From: Shewanella decolorationis S12 | GTDB lineage: Bacteria; Pseudomonadota; Gammaproteobacteria; Enterobacterales; Shewanellaceae | Reading direction: 5' to 3' | NCBI RefSeq assembly: GCF_000485795.1 | Contig: NZ_AXZL01000076.1 | Span: 893,895-957,894, forward strand | DNA length: 64,000 nt | In this document: positions 1-9,987 of the stretch, piece by piece | How the letters are laid out: every line of letters begins with the position of its first letter | Position numbering within the stretch: the stretch's first letter is position 1 | The notes under the pieces: generated by a model | Seen by the model: only the letters and a program-made list of their open reading frames with translations | Told to the model about the DNA's origin: nothing | Database searches by the model: none | Program-made: the position numbers and the translations under genes

Positions 1-125
1 AACACAACAGGAAACAGCAAAAGCCACATTCAAAAACAATTTAAAAATATTTATTTAAAAATAAATAACAACATGCAGTACGATTATTTACATATACCAC
101 CATAATGTAATCGTTTAACGGTACT

Positions 126-1043
126 TTAAGTGGATTGATGAGCGGCTAACTGCGTTTGCAGCTCTTTACAGCGCTGGCGTAACATTTCACGAAGCAACAG
201 CACTACGGGCGTGACGTGCTCACGCCCAGGGCACACTAAGTACAAATTGACCACCTCACCGCGATATTCAGGCAGCAAAGGCACAAGACGCCCCGCCATA
301 ATATCCTCAGCGAGATCTAAGCTCGACTTAAACACTAAGCCCTTACCAGCCACCGCCCAACGCCGAGCAATTTCCGCGTCGTTAGCGCTGCGATTCCCTG
401 TAACGCGAATTTTAAACTCCTGACCATCACGCACAAATTGCCATTGGTCGTGCGTTCTCTCATCTAATTTATAAAATAAGCAATTATGTTGTGTTAGCTG
501 CTCTAAGGTTTCGGGCTTGCCGTGCTTGGCAAGATATTCAGGCGAAGCACAAAGCACTCTATCTGCTGTAAAAATCGGGAAGGCGACCTGATTAGAATCC
601 TGCGGCTTACCGTAACGCACCGCTACATCAATTTTATCGTGGTAAAAGCTGCTGATATTGTCGCCCAAATGCAAACGTACTTGCAGCTGCGGAAAATCTA
701 GGAGGAAGTCATCGAGCCAAGGGACGAACAAGTTACGCCCGAAGTCAGATGAAACCGACAGACTTAAGGTGCCAGAGACTTTACCTTTATCGCTGGCGAT
801 CGCCTGCTCTCCGAGGGCGAGATCACTTAAAGCGCGGCGACAATGGATAAGATAGCGCTCACCTTGAGCGGTTAATCTCAGGCTTCGGGTCGTGCGCACA
901 AATAGGCTAGTATCAAGTTGTTTTTCGAGGCGTTTAATTGCAGCACTCGCAGATGCGGCTGAGAGTTCCATCTCGGCTGCCGCCGCAGAAATGCTGCCAC
1001 AATCGGCAACGCGAACAAATAATGCGAGATCATTGAGCAGCAT
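126..1043 (-). CDS. LysR-family transcriptional regulator
   Basis: DNA-binding regulator of about 305 residues, the usual LysR length. The N-terminal winged helix-turn-helix (about residues 5-62, with the AAAAEMELS and SAAIKRLE recognition-helix region) is followed by a LysR substrate-binding domain (about 90-295). The start is taken at the ATG at 1043; an in-frame TTG at 1052 would add three residues but lies only 3 bases after the AAGGA motif. It is divergent from the oxidoreductase at 1163 across a 119-bp spacer, the classic arrangement in which a LysR protein controls the neighbouring operon and itself. Effector and target are inferred from position only; the sequence does not reveal the ligand. 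Confidence 0.9.
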   Translation of the reverse strand: MLLNDLALFVRVADCGSISAAAAEMELSAASASAAIKRLEKQLDTSLFVRTTRSLRLTAQGERYLIHCRRALSDLALGEQAIASDKGKVSGTLSLSVSSDFGRNLFVPWLDDFLLDFPQLQVRLHLGDNISSFYHDKIDVAVRYGKPQDSNQVAFPIFTADRVLCASPEYLAKHGKPETLEQLTQHNCLFYKLDERTHDQWQFVRDGQEFKIRVTGNRSANDAEIARRWAVAGKGLVFKSSLDLAEDIMAGRLVPLLPEYRGEVVNLYLVCPGREHVTPVVLLLREMLRQRCKELQTQLAAHQST

Positions 1044-1162
1044 AATTATCAAATTTCCTTTGAAAAAATTACAAACATTCCCCCGTTTATCTAAGAATTA
1101 ATATTTCACACAATGGCACTCAATGACAAGTGACTGACACGAATCGCCAGCGAGGAATAAAT

Positions 1163-2185
1163 ATGAGAGCCATAGGTTACCAAAGAGCAAGCGCGGTCAA
1201 TGCGCACAATGCATTAGAAAACATCACACTAACTGAACCTACACCCAAAGGATTTGATCTATTAGTCGAAGTTAAAGCCATATCGGTTAACCCGGTTGAC
1301 ACCAAGATCCGCGCATCCAGCTCTGCAACCGCAGGGGAATATAAAATCCTCGGTTGGGATGCAGTTGGAGTTGTTAAAGCCGTGGGTGACAAGGTGAGTC
1401 TGTTTAAAGTAGGTGATGAGGTCTGGTACGCCGGCGATATCAGCCGCAGCGGTAGCTATGCCGAATATCAGTTAGTTGATGAGCGCATTGTGGGCCATAA
1501 ACCGCAAACCTTAACTTATGCCCAGGCTGCGGCGCTCCCCCTAACCAGTATAACGGCTTGGGAATTGCTGTTTGACCGTTTAGGTCTACCGCAGGACAGC
1601 TCAGCCACGGATGCACGCATTCTGATTATCGGTGCCGCTGGCGGCGTAGGTTCTATCATCACTCAACTTGCGGTCAAGCTGACGGGTGCCGAGGTGATTG
1701 GCACTGCATCACGGCCAGAATCCGCAACTTGGGTTAAAAACTTGGGTGCAGATGCAGTCATAAATCACAACAAGCCACTCTCGGAAGAACTAGCGCAGTT
1801 GGATATTGCCGACGTTACCCATGTGATTAGCCTGACTCAAACCGATAAGCACTTTGACGAAATCGTAAAAGTGCTTAGACCGCAAGGAAAACTGGCGCTG
1901 ATTGACGATCCAGTCGGTCCTTTAGATGTGATGAAGCTTAAACGTAAAAGCCTGTCGCTGCATTGGGAGCTTATGTTTACCCGCAGCCTATATCAAACTG
2001 AGGATATGATTGCCCAGCACCATTTGCTCAACCGTATCGCCGAGCTGATTGATACAGGCGCAGTAAAAAGTACTTTTGGTGAGCATTACGGTACGATCAA
2101 TGCGCAAAATTTACTTAAAGCCCATGCACAAATTGAGTCGGGTAAAGCGATTGGTAAAATTGTACTTGAGGGATTTAGCCAATGA
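1163..2185 (+). CDS. Zinc-type alcohol dehydrogenase-like / quinone oxidoreductase family protein (MDR)
   Basis: Medium-chain dehydrogenase/reductase of 340 residues. It has an N-terminal GroES-like domain (SVNPVDTKIR, then GWDAVGVVKAVG) and a central Rossmann fold with the nucleotide-binding loop GAAGGVGS near residue 160. The Cys/His zinc ligands of true alcohol dehydrogenases are not evident, so it is more likely an NADPH-dependent quinone or enone reductase of the zinc-binding ADH-like family. The start is the ATG at 1163, preceded by GAGGAATAAAT; an ATG 33 bases upstream has no good ribosome site. It forms an operon with the ABM-domain gene (ATGA overlap) and is divergent from a LysR gene that probably regulates it. 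The physiological substrate is unknown. Confidence 0.88.
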   Translation: MRAIGYQRASAVNAHNALENITLTEPTPKGFDLLVEVKAISVNPVDTKIRASSSATAGEYKILGWDAVGVVKAVGDKVSLFKVGDEVWYAGDISRSGSYAEYQLVDERIVGHKPQTLTYAQAAALPLTSITAWELLFDRLGLPQDSSATDARILIIGAAGGVGSIITQLAVKLTGAEVIGTASRPESATWVKNLGADAVINHNKPLSEELAQLDIADVTHVISLTQTDKHFDEIVKVLRPQGKLALIDDPVGPLDVMKLKRKSLSLHWELMFTRSLYQTEDMIAQHHLLNRIAELIDTGAVKSTFGEHYGTINAQNLLKAHAQIESGKAIGKIVLEGFSQ

Positions 2186-2466
2186 AAATCACGGTTTTTG
2201 CGCAAATCCAAGCGCATCCAGGCCAAACTGATGCGCTGTTTAACTTGCTCAAACAGTTAGTGAGGGATACCCACACAGAGGCTGGTTGTTTTGAGTATAC
2301 GCTGCATCACTCTTTAGATAATGCAAATCACTTCTGGATGTATGAAGTGTGGCAATCTCAAGCAGCCTTGGATGCACATATGACAAGTCCACACTTTAAT
2401 GCTTTTGTAACCGCATCAGAAGAACTCGTTAAGCAGGTTGACATTCATAAAACCTATGCCTGTTAA
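2182..2466 (+). CDS. Putative quinol monooxygenase, ABM-domain protein (YgiN-like)
   Basis: Small 94-residue antibiotic-biosynthesis-monooxygenase (ABM) fold protein. Visible family features are the N-terminal strand with the AHPGQTDAL segment, GCFEYTLHHS, the FWMYEVWQS strand and the C-terminal H(M)TSPHF segment. Members are cofactor-free quinol monooxygenases or dimeric ferredoxin-like proteins. Its start overlaps the stop of the upstream oxidoreductase in an ATGA, so the two are probably translationally coupled and act in one redox or detoxification step. A strong hairpin terminator lies 7 bases downstream. The exact substrate cannot be told. Confidence 0.85.
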   Translation: MKITVFAQIQAHPGQTDALFNLLKQLVRDTHTEAGCFEYTLHHSLDNANHFWMYEVWQSQAALDAHMTSPHFNAFVTASEELVKQVDIHKTYAC

Positions 2467-2472
2467 CGACCA

Positions 2473-2504
2473 AAAGTAAAGCGCCTAAAAAGGCGCTTTA
2501 CTTT
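2473..2504. terminator. Bidirectional rho-independent terminator
   Basis: Perfect 13-bp inverted repeat (AAAGTAAAGCGCC at 2473-2485 with its complement at 2492-2504) around a 6-nt loop. T-runs follow on both strands. It lies between the convergent ABM gene and frdB. Confidence 0.85.
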
Positions 2505-2527
2505 TTTGAATCAAACAGCTAACAGAA

Positions 2528-3259
2528 TTACACTAAGGTCATCGCCATTTTGCGGCGCAGATAGGCAATCTGCTGCATATGGGGCAAGTCTTTCGGACAG
2601 TTGTCTTGGCAGCCAAGTAAAGTCATACAGCCAAATACCCCGTCCTGATTACCAATCACATGGTAAAAATCTTCAGCCGTACGGGCATCGCGACTATCGA
2701 GTTCAAAGCGGGCGATTTTCATCATCCCCACAGCACCGACAAAGGTTTCACGCATTTGCTTGGTCGCACAGGCAGACACACAAACCCCACACTCGACGCA
2801 GCGCTCTAACTCATAGAGCCGCGCCGCTTCCTCCGGCGCCATCGGCTCCTCGAGGCGGTGGATACTGATATCATTCGCCTTTGGGTGTAACCACAGCTTT
2901 AAACGCTCGGCGAGTTCGCGCATAAACTTACCCGTGTTAACCGATAAATCACCAATCAATTCAAAGCCCGGCAACGGCATCAGAGTGATTTCGCCATTAG
3001 GGTATTTGGCGGTTAGGGTGCGGCATGCCAAAGTAGGGAAGCCGTTGATCACCATGGCGCAGCTACCGCAAATCCCAGCACGACAGACAAAGTCAAACTG
3101 CAACGACGTATCCTGCTCTTCTCTAAGCTTGTTGAGGGCAATAAATACCGTCATCCCCGGCGTTTCGGTGAGATGATAACGCACCATCTTCGGCTTATCG
3201 TTTGGCTCCTGCGGATCATAACGAAAAATATTAAAGGTTAACTGGCGACCTTGGCTCAT
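2528..3259 (-). CDS. frdB: Fumarate reductase iron-sulfur subunit
   Basis: Electron-transfer subunit of the membrane quinol:fumarate reductase, 243 residues. Cys59, Cys64, Cys67 and Cys79 form the plant-type [2Fe-2S] site. Cys154/157/160 plus Cys221 and Cys164/211/217 are the ligand pattern for the [4Fe-4S] and [3Fe-4S] clusters of this family. Its ATG overlaps the frdA stop by one base (TAATG) with AGGAG upstream, so it is co-translated with frdA. Order of transcription is cytochrome b, cytochrome b, frdA, frdB. As complex II family members run in both directions, succinate oxidation is not excluded, but the pairing with Wolinella-type cytochromes fits menaquinol:fumarate reductase. Confidence 0.95.
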   Translation of the reverse strand: MSQGRQLTFNIFRYDPQEPNDKPKMVRYHLTETPGMTVFIALNKLREEQDTSLQFDFVCRAGICGSCAMVINGFPTLACRTLTAKYPNGEITLMPLPGFELIGDLSVNTGKFMRELAERLKLWLHPKANDISIHRLEEPMAPEEAARLYELERCVECGVCVSACATKQMRETFVGAVGMMKIARFELDSRDARTAEDFYHVIGNQDGVFGCMTLLGCQDNCPKDLPHMQQIAYLRRKMAMTLV

Positions 3260-5265
3260 TATGATTTTTCTCCTAGCGCATTGGCGGATGGTCTTTGTAA
3301 GGTATCGCTTAAACGTTCATTTTTAGCTTGTAGGCTCGGTGGCAACTCAAAGGGCATCAGCGCCGCTTGGCGTTGATAACGATCGGCATTGTCGCCCAGT
3401 TCTGCCAAAATCTCGGCAATTTGTTGCTCGCGTTTGGCGGTATCGGGGTGAGCAATGGCATTGTCGATACCATAACCCCGGTATCCCGGCGGCAACTCCA
3501 TCTTCATCACATCTAGCGGCTCGTAGCTTAATACGGGTTCTAACGCATTGGCGTCGGGCCAACTGGCGAGAGTACGGTTGAGCCAGTCTCTGTCATTACG
3601 CTGCGGATAATCTTCACGGGCGTGGGCCCCACGGCTTTCGGTACGCGCGGCAGCGCCGCAAGCAACGGTCAGCGCGACTTTGAGCATGCGCTTCACCCTT
3701 AACGCTTCTACCAGCTCTGGGTTGGCGTGGCGTTTCTTGCACTTAATCCCGAGCTTGCGTGAGCGCTCAAGCAGGGCTTTTAGCTCATTCACCGCTTTAT
3801 CAAGCTCTGGGCCATTACGGAAAATCCCCACGTAGTCCATCATAATCCGCTGCATTTCGCGCTTAAGTTCGAAGGGGCTTTCGTGGCCTTCACCATCGAC
3901 TAAGGTATCGATTTCAGTCTGTACCTGCCGCATAAACTTTTCGGCAAGCTGAGTGTCGATTTCAAGGCTATTATTTTCACAAAAATCAGCCACATACTTG
4001 CCGATTATCATGCCGCCAACTACGGTTTCGGCGAGCGAGTTACCGCCCAAGCGGTTAAAACCATGCATATCCCAACAGGCTGCTTCGCCCACGCTGAATA
4101 AGCCCTTAAGCTGCGGACTCTCGCCCGTTGCCTTAGTGCGGATCCCGCCCATGGAGTAATGCTGTGTCGGGCGCACGGGGATCCAATCCTTAGCCGGGTC
4201 GATCCCAAGGAAGTTCTCGCAAATCTCCTGCACTTCACGCAGGTTGGTTTCGATATGTTTGCGCCCAAGTAGGGTGATATCGAGCCATAAATGCGGGCCA
4301 TAGGGGCTATCGACGCCCTTACCTTTACGCATATGCTCGGTCATGCGGCGAGACACCACGTCCCGCGACGCTAGCTCTTTCTTCTCTGGCTCATAGTCCG
4401 GCATAAAACGATAACCGTCTTTATCCCGCAGCAAGCCACCGTCACCGCGGCAACCTTCTGTGGTTAAAATCCCCACGGGCACAATTGCCGTGGGGTGGAA
4501 TTGCACCGCTTCCATATTACCAAGGGTCGCTACCCCCGTTTCGAGTGCCAGCGCCTGACCTATCCCCTCGCAGATAATCGCGTTAGTTGAGACTTCATAA
4601 ATCCGGCCATAGCCACCGGTAGCGATGGTGGTCGATTTCGCGACGTAGGCTCGCAATTCCCCCGTGATTAAACAACGGGCAATCACCCCGTGACAGCGTT
4701 GACCGTCGTGGATAATCGACAGCGCTTCGACGCGTTCATGGACGGGAATATCCATCGAAATAGCTTTATTATCCATAGCATAGAGTAAAGAGTGGCCTGT
4801 ACCGTCAGCGGTGTAGCAGGTGCGCCACTTTTTAGTGCCGCCAAAGTCGCGGGCATTGATCAGACCGTGGGCTTCTTCGGCTTCCTGCAACGTGACTTTT
4901 TGGGCGTTAACAATCACTTCCCTAGGCCCTGCACTCACGCGCGACCAAGGCACGCCCCAGTTGGCTAATTCACGTACCGCCTTGGGCGCACAATGGGCAA
5001 ACATCCTAGCGACTTCTTGATCGCAGCCCCAGTCCGAACCTTTCACCGTATCTTGAAAGTGCACGTCTTCATCATCGCCCATGCCTTTAACTGCGTTGCC
5101 AAGGCTTGCCTGCATCCCCCCTTGCGCTGCGGCGGAGTGAGAACGTTTAGCAGGAATAAGCGATAACACTAAGGTATCCAGCCCACGCTCTTTAGAGGCA
5201 ATGGCCACCCTCAGGCCTGCCAATCCGGCACCAACCACTAATGAATCGGTATAAATCAGTTTCAC
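3259..5265 (-). CDS. frdA: Fumarate reductase flavoprotein subunit
   Basis: Catalytic FAD subunit, 668 residues. It shows the dinucleotide fold GAGLAG at residues 12-17 and His43 in HSAAAQGG, the position that carries covalent FAD in Wolinella FrdA. The catalytic region includes the Arg in ELASRDVVSRR, QHYSMGGIRT, and the C-terminal RLGGNSLAETVVGG loop. The start is a GTG with AAGGAGC upstream. It reduces fumarate to succinate on the cytoplasmic side using electrons passed from FrdB. In S. oneidensis the main respiratory fumarate reductase is the periplasmic FccA, so this membrane enzyme is probably an accessory system; that is established for the relative and inferred here. Confidence 0.95.
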   Translation of the reverse strand: MKLIYTDSLVVGAGLAGLRVAIASKERGLDTLVLSLIPAKRSHSAAAQGGMQASLGNAVKGMGDDEDVHFQDTVKGSDWGCDQEVARMFAHCAPKAVRELANWGVPWSRVSAGPREVIVNAQKVTLQEAEEAHGLINARDFGGTKKWRTCYTADGTGHSLLYAMDNKAISMDIPVHERVEALSIIHDGQRCHGVIARCLITGELRAYVAKSTTIATGGYGRIYEVSTNAIICEGIGQALALETGVATLGNMEAVQFHPTAIVPVGILTTEGCRGDGGLLRDKDGYRFMPDYEPEKKELASRDVVSRRMTEHMRKGKGVDSPYGPHLWLDITLLGRKHIETNLREVQEICENFLGIDPAKDWIPVRPTQHYSMGGIRTKATGESPQLKGLFSVGEAACWDMHGFNRLGGNSLAETVVGGMIIGKYVADFCENNSLEIDTQLAEKFMRQVQTEIDTLVDGEGHESPFELKREMQRIMMDYVGIFRNGPELDKAVNELKALLERSRKLGIKCKKRHANPELVEALRVKRMLKVALTVACGAAARTESRGAHAREDYPQRNDRDWLNRTLASWPDANALEPVLSYEPLDVMKMELPPGYRGYGIDNAIAHPDTAKREQQIAEILAELGDNADRYQRQAALMPFELPPSLQAKNERLSDTLQRPSANALGEKS

Positions 5266-5327
5266 GCCTGCTCCTTAACGGGTACTGCTGTTATTGTTTT
5301 AGGACAACACTCTTTTGTTATATTTCG

Positions 5328-5999
5328 CTAACTCGCGTGGGGTAAAAATGCCAATAAGGAGGCAATCCCTACAGTGACAAACGCGATGCTCACAATGGTT
5401 TTGATCTTACGTAAACGGCTGCGACTATTGAGATCCCGCGCCGCGCCCCATTTTAGTGCCACGCGGTAAATCCCGATGGCAGCATGTAACTCAACCGTCA
5501 GTAATAGTGGCAGATACACCATCCACACACCTTGGTTCCAAATCCGCTCAGCGCTACCCTGCGGGCCAATGGTTTCAGGCGCCGAGCCGATAAGCCACAG
5601 ATGCACCGGCAGCAATAACAGGATCACTACGCCCGTAATAGCCTGCCAACGCCAGAGGCGAGTATCGCTGTGATTGATCACTTGCATCTGTTGTTGCAGC
5701 GCCCTTTGCTGGCGCAAACTCATGGGTAACTTTTGCAGCGCCACAATCACATGCACCAGTGCTAAGGCGGCAATACCGACGGCAATACAAGTCACCACCC
5801 AAGGATAGCCATGGCCATCACTGGAGAGAAAACTCAGCTCCATAGTGCGAGCCACCCAGTTCATGGCATCGCCACCCAACAAAATGGACGACACCAACAC
5901 TAAGTGAGTCCACAAAAACACCGCCAGAATGACACCCGACAAACTCTGGCTTAAATCCAGCCACGCACTCCATTTTTTTATACTTAGTTTGATTGCCAT
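5328..5999 (-). CDS. frdC: Fumarate reductase cytochrome b subunit, frdA-proximal copy
   Basis: Di-heme membrane anchor of the Wolinella FrdC type, 224 residues with five predicted membrane helices. Counting from the chosen ATG, His32, His83, His133 and His172 align with the four haem ligands of Wolinella FrdC (44, 93, 143, 182). Glu54 aligns with the menaquinol-site Glu66, and Glu170 with Glu180 of the proton E-pathway. The start at 5999 has GAGGCGAAAGTA before the ATG; a GTG at 6071 would add 24 non-conserved residues. It lies 62 bp upstream of frdA. A second FrdC paralogue lies upstream, which is unusual because one such subunit suffices in Wolinella. Confidence 0.9.
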   Translation of the reverse strand: MAIKLSIKKWSAWLDLSQSLSGVILAVFLWTHLVLVSSILLGGDAMNWVARTMELSFLSSDGHGYPWVVTCIAVGIAALALVHVIVALQKLPMSLRQQRALQQQMQVINHSDTRLWRWQAITGVVILLLLPVHLWLIGSAPETIGPQGSAERIWNQGVWMVYLPLLLTVELHAAIGIYRVALKWGAARDLNSRSRLRKIKTIVSIAFVTVGIASLLAFLPHAS

Positions 6000-6203
6000 T
6001 ACTTTCGCCTCGCGCCACAGGCTCCGTGAGCCCTGCTCATTAAGTTGTCCTCGAAAATTAATATCGCTCACAAATCCAACAACAAACCTGAGTTAGATCA
6101 ACTAGGAGGCGAATAATTAATCGAATGCTTAAATATTAGCAGCGAAACAAAATCCTACTGCGCCCAATTCCTCATGGGATAACGCAGCAGTATTGGGTTT
6201 CAA

Positions 6204-6929
6204 TCAATGGGGCACGTAGGGCTGCACGGGCACACTTAGCTCGCTACCGATAAACATATAGGAAACTAAGCTCGCGCTACCTAGGCATAACAAGTAGATA
6301 ATCAATACCTTAGCAAGTTTGCGTAGGCCGGAGCGCTGGGTCGTAATGCCCCACTTCACTGCCACTCGGTATAAGCCAATCATGGCGTGGATAACCACTG
6401 CCGGTAGCAACAAGGCATAGAGCAACCAAGCGTTATCGTGATAGACACGCTCAGCCGATAAATGTGGGCCAATTTCAGGATTTAAGATCATGGTAAAGAG
6501 GTGCACTGGTACGAGGAAAAACAAAATAAAACCCGTGATTAACTGCCAAAACCACGCATGGGTATCGCGATGTTTAATGCCACCTAAATGTGAGCGCAAC
6601 GCTCGCCACTGCCCAAGCTGCGCCGGAAATCGTCTAAGGGCAACGGCGGCATGTAAAATCACCACCAACAGCATAAATACTGAGAAGACTTTAGTGACAA
6701 TCGGAAAGCCATGGCCACTACTGCTAAACATGCCACCTTCGAGCAACTGCACCATATGGTAAAAGGCCTCTTTGCCCAGCAGAATGCTCGACTCAAAATG
6801 CATATGTAACAATAGAAAGCATCCCAGCATAATACCAGTCGCGCTCTGTAGTCTGTCGGCCTTAGCCGACCAAGGGTGACCTATCCCCTGTATTTTCACG
6901 CTAGTGTGAACGCGCGTTACGCTTGTCAT
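6204..6929 (-). CDS. Fumarate reductase cytochrome b subunit, distal paralogue
   Basis: Second FrdC-type di-heme cytochrome b, 241 residues and five predicted helices. The haem ligands His42, His93, His143 and His181 and the quinol-site Glu64 are kept, but the E-pathway glutamate two residues before the last haem ligand is Val179 here (sequence VVIH against VELH in the other copy). The start is the ATG at 6929 with AAAGGG upstream; an upstream extension to 6992 looks non-coding. First gene of the minus-strand frd cluster, separated from the next cytochrome by about 200 bp. It could be an alternative anchor, a hetero-partner, or a succinate-oxidising variant; the sequence cannot decide. Confidence 0.88.
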   Translation of the reverse strand: MTSVTRVHTSVKIQGIGHPWSAKADRLQSATGIMLGCFLLLHMHFESSILLGKEAFYHMVQLLEGGMFSSSGHGFPIVTKVFSVFMLLVVILHAAVALRRFPAQLGQWRALRSHLGGIKHRDTHAWFWQLITGFILFFLVPVHLFTMILNPEIGPHLSAERVYHDNAWLLYALLLPAVVIHAMIGLYRVAVKWGITTQRSGLRKLAKVLIIYLLCLGSASLVSYMFIGSELSVPVQPYVPH

Positions 6930-7371
6930 TTTGCTTTTACCCTTTAATGGTTTGTTGACGCCTCTTTGCAAACTACACCATAGCAGCAACAAAATACGCG
7001 GCTGAGTGTCACAGATTTAAAGCGTGAGGCAACTCACGGGATAAGCGTCAACTCTTAGAAGACGATCACAAAAAAGTTGTAAAAACCAAACAAAGGTAAA
7101 ACCAATTAACCATTATATTTCATGGCTTTATATTAAAAATCGAAACGAGCGGTTCGATTTTGCGTACAACCCAAAGATGACAAGCTAACCCCTTGTCCAA
7201 GCTGAGATAAAGCTCAATTTCTACCGTAAATTCCCCTAATTGTTAGCGCGAATTTCTCAACACACCAAAACACAGTTACTGGTGTTAAATTGCCACCTAA
7301 TTCTGCAAATTAGCGCGGTTTGGGTATACAATAGCGCGATATTTTTTAAACCTAGCCACAGGATTTTACCC
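6930..7371. other. Divergent intergenic region frdC / prmA
   Basis: Gene-free stretch of 442 bases holding the promoters of the fumarate reductase cluster (minus) and prmA (plus). A CRP-like palindrome lies at 7023-7038. A plausible extended -10 for prmA (TATACAAT, 7325-7332) sits about 40 bases before its start. An ATG-less AT-rich segment fills the rest. The open frame running through 7240-7371 is the upstream extension of prmA and is not considered coding. Confidence 0.6.
7023..7038. promoter_or_regulatory. CRP-like binding site upstream of the fumarate reductase cluster
   Basis: CGTGA-N6-TCACG, a perfect palindrome that matches the CRP consensus TGTGA-N6-TCACA at 4 of 5 positions in each half. 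It is 94 bp upstream of the distal cytochrome b start. CRP is the main activator of anaerobic respiration genes in Shewanella, which makes the site plausible. Binding is inferred. Confidence 0.45.
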
Positions 7372-8253
7372 ATGCCTTGGATCCAACTTCGCATTAACAC
7401 CAACAGTGATGATGCTGAAACCATCAGCGACTTACTTATGGAAGAAGGCGCCGTTTCTATTACCTTTGAAGATGGTAAAGACACCCCGATTTTTGAGCCT
7501 AAACTGGGCGAAACCCCTCTGTGGCAAGATACCGTAGTAGTTGCCCTATTCGAGGCTGACACGGATTTAGCACCGACTATTGAGATGCTGAAAACCCTGC
7601 CGTTTTTAGGTGAAAGCTTCAGCCACAAAATCGAGCAAATTGAAGACAAAGACTGGGTTCGCGAGTGGATGGATAACTACCACCCAATCCAATTCGGTAA
7701 ACGCCTATGGATTTGCCCAAGCTGGCGTGAAGTCCCCGATCCAAGCGCAGTAAACGTGATCTTAGATCCGGGTCTGGCCTTCGGCACTGGTACCCACCCC
7801 ACAACGGCGTTGTGTTTAGAGTGGTTAGATAGCTTAGATCTCAGCAACGAAGAAGTGATCGACTTTGGCTGCGGCTCAGGCATTCTCGCCGTCGCGGCGC
7901 TAAAACTGGGCGCGAAAAAGGTCACAGGTATCGATATCGACTATCAAGCCATCGAAGCCTCTAAAGCCAATGCCGAACGTAATGATGTTGCCGACCAATT
8001 GGCACTTTATCTGCCAGAAGATCAACCCGCCGATCTTAAGGCCGATGTGTTAGTTGCCAATATTCTCGCAGGCCCACTGCGTGAACTTGCCCCCCTTATC
8101 GCCGAGCGCGTCAAATCTGGCGGTAAATTAGCCCTTTCTGGACTACTGAAAGAGCAAGCGCAAGAAATCTCTGACTTCTATAGCCAATGGTTCGACATGG
8201 ACGAAGCGGCTCACAAAGAAGATTGGAGCCGCTTGACAGGTAAGCGCAAATAA
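7372..8253 (+). CDS. prmA: Ribosomal protein L11 methyltransferase
   Basis: SAM-dependent methyltransferase that trimethylates lysines and the N-terminus of ribosomal protein L11; 293 residues, as in other PrmA proteins. The N-terminal substrate-recognition domain begins MPWIQLRINT. The Rossmann domain contains the SAM loop DFGCGSGILAVAALKLGA near residue 163, the acidic GIDID motif and the VANILAGPL (N-x-L) catalytic segment. The start is set at 7372 (AGGATTTTACCC before ATG); the open frame extends 44 codons upstream into the promoter region. It lies immediately before dusB-fis. Confidence 0.95.
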   Translation: MPWIQLRINTNSDDAETISDLLMEEGAVSITFEDGKDTPIFEPKLGETPLWQDTVVVALFEADTDLAPTIEMLKTLPFLGESFSHKIEQIEDKDWVREWMDNYHPIQFGKRLWICPSWREVPDPSAVNVILDPGLAFGTGTHPTTALCLEWLDSLDLSNEEVIDFGCGSGILAVAALKLGAKKVTGIDIDYQAIEASKANAERNDVADQLALYLPEDQPADLKADVLVANILAGPLRELAPLIAERVKSGGKLALSGLLKEQAQEISDFYSQWFDMDEAAHKEDWSRLTGKRK

Positions 8254-8261
8254 CGCTAAAG

Positions 8262-8282
8262 GGTGGCGCAACATGCGCCACC
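8262..8282 (+). terminator. Hairpin after prmA
   Basis: Perfect 9-bp stem (GGTGGCGCA / TGCGCCACC) with a 3-nt loop, 9 bases after the prmA stop. No T-run follows directly, so it may be an attenuating or 3'-end-protecting hairpin rather than a strong terminator. Confidence 0.45.
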
Positions 8283-8364
8283 ACTGGCTTAGGCTTATTT
8301 TGTCGATGACTTCTCAAGGCTAAAAAGTCAAGAAAAAAAATTGCTCCTAGGTCATTTATTGACC

Positions 8365-8393
8365 TTTTCACGGCCAATAAAAAGGGCTACTAT
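8365..8393 (+). promoter_or_regulatory. Candidate dusB-fis promoter with GC-rich discriminator
   Basis: TTTTCA, a 17-base spacer and TACTAT, followed by AGCGCCCC. A GC-rich discriminator after the -10 is the hallmark of stringently controlled promoters such as E. coli fis. The dusB start lies about 35 bases downstream. Confidence 0.45.
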
Positions 8394-8427
8394 AGCGCCC
8401 CTTTGAAGAGCTAAGGTGAAACAGTAA

Positions 8428-9718
<1,291 letters not shown>

Positions 9719-9742
9719 GATTTTCTCTTAGGCTGTTGTAAG

Positions 9743-9777
9743 AAAACGGGTTTTTTCTCACGAAAAAGCCCGTTTTT
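9743..9777 (+). terminator. Island-borne terminator downstream of fis
   Basis: Stem AAAACGGG / CCCGTTTT, extended by pairing of flanking T and A runs, then a T-run. It would terminate dusB-fis transcription after integration and occupies the same relative place as the terminator at 23836. Confidence 0.65.
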
Positions 9778-9783
9778 GCTTAT

Positions 9784-9805
9784 ATGTACCCCCATATGTA
9801 CCCCC
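9784..9805. repeat. Integrase-arm-like direct repeat, left copy
   Basis: Two tandem ATGTACCCCC units separated by AT, making a 22-base block. The identical block, in the same orientation, is at 23644-23665 next to the integrase start, and a degenerate version lies at 23877-23897 outside the right att site. Short paired repeats inside both ends of an island are typical arm-type integrase binding sites. Confidence 0.6.
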
Positions 9806-9897
9806 GTTGTTTGATTGCCTCTGCGTTTTATCCTCACAAACTCACCCCTAAAAGATTTCATGGAAAAATTTTTAGTTGTCGTGAATGCGGCCTTTTT

Positions 9898-9930
9898 ACT
9901 AAAACGCCCTAAAATTTCGCTTTTACTTGC
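9898..9930 (+). promoter_or_regulatory. Conserved upstream block of regulator module 1
   Basis: A 33-base block beginning ACTAAAACGCCC that matches 26 of 33 positions of the block at 10568-10600. Each lies about 58-60 bases before the start of an AlpA-like gene, so they are likely duplicated promoter/operator regions. Confidence 0.5.
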
Positions 9931-9987
9931 GCCGCCCTCAACATTCATTTCCGCGCACTCAAGCGCTATGAATACGAGGAGAAACGA

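Noticed and set aside
7240..7371. N-terminal extension of PrmA by 44 residues
   Set aside because: The conserved PrmA start is MPWIQLR at 7372 with a ribosome site and a promoter-like -10 inside the extension.
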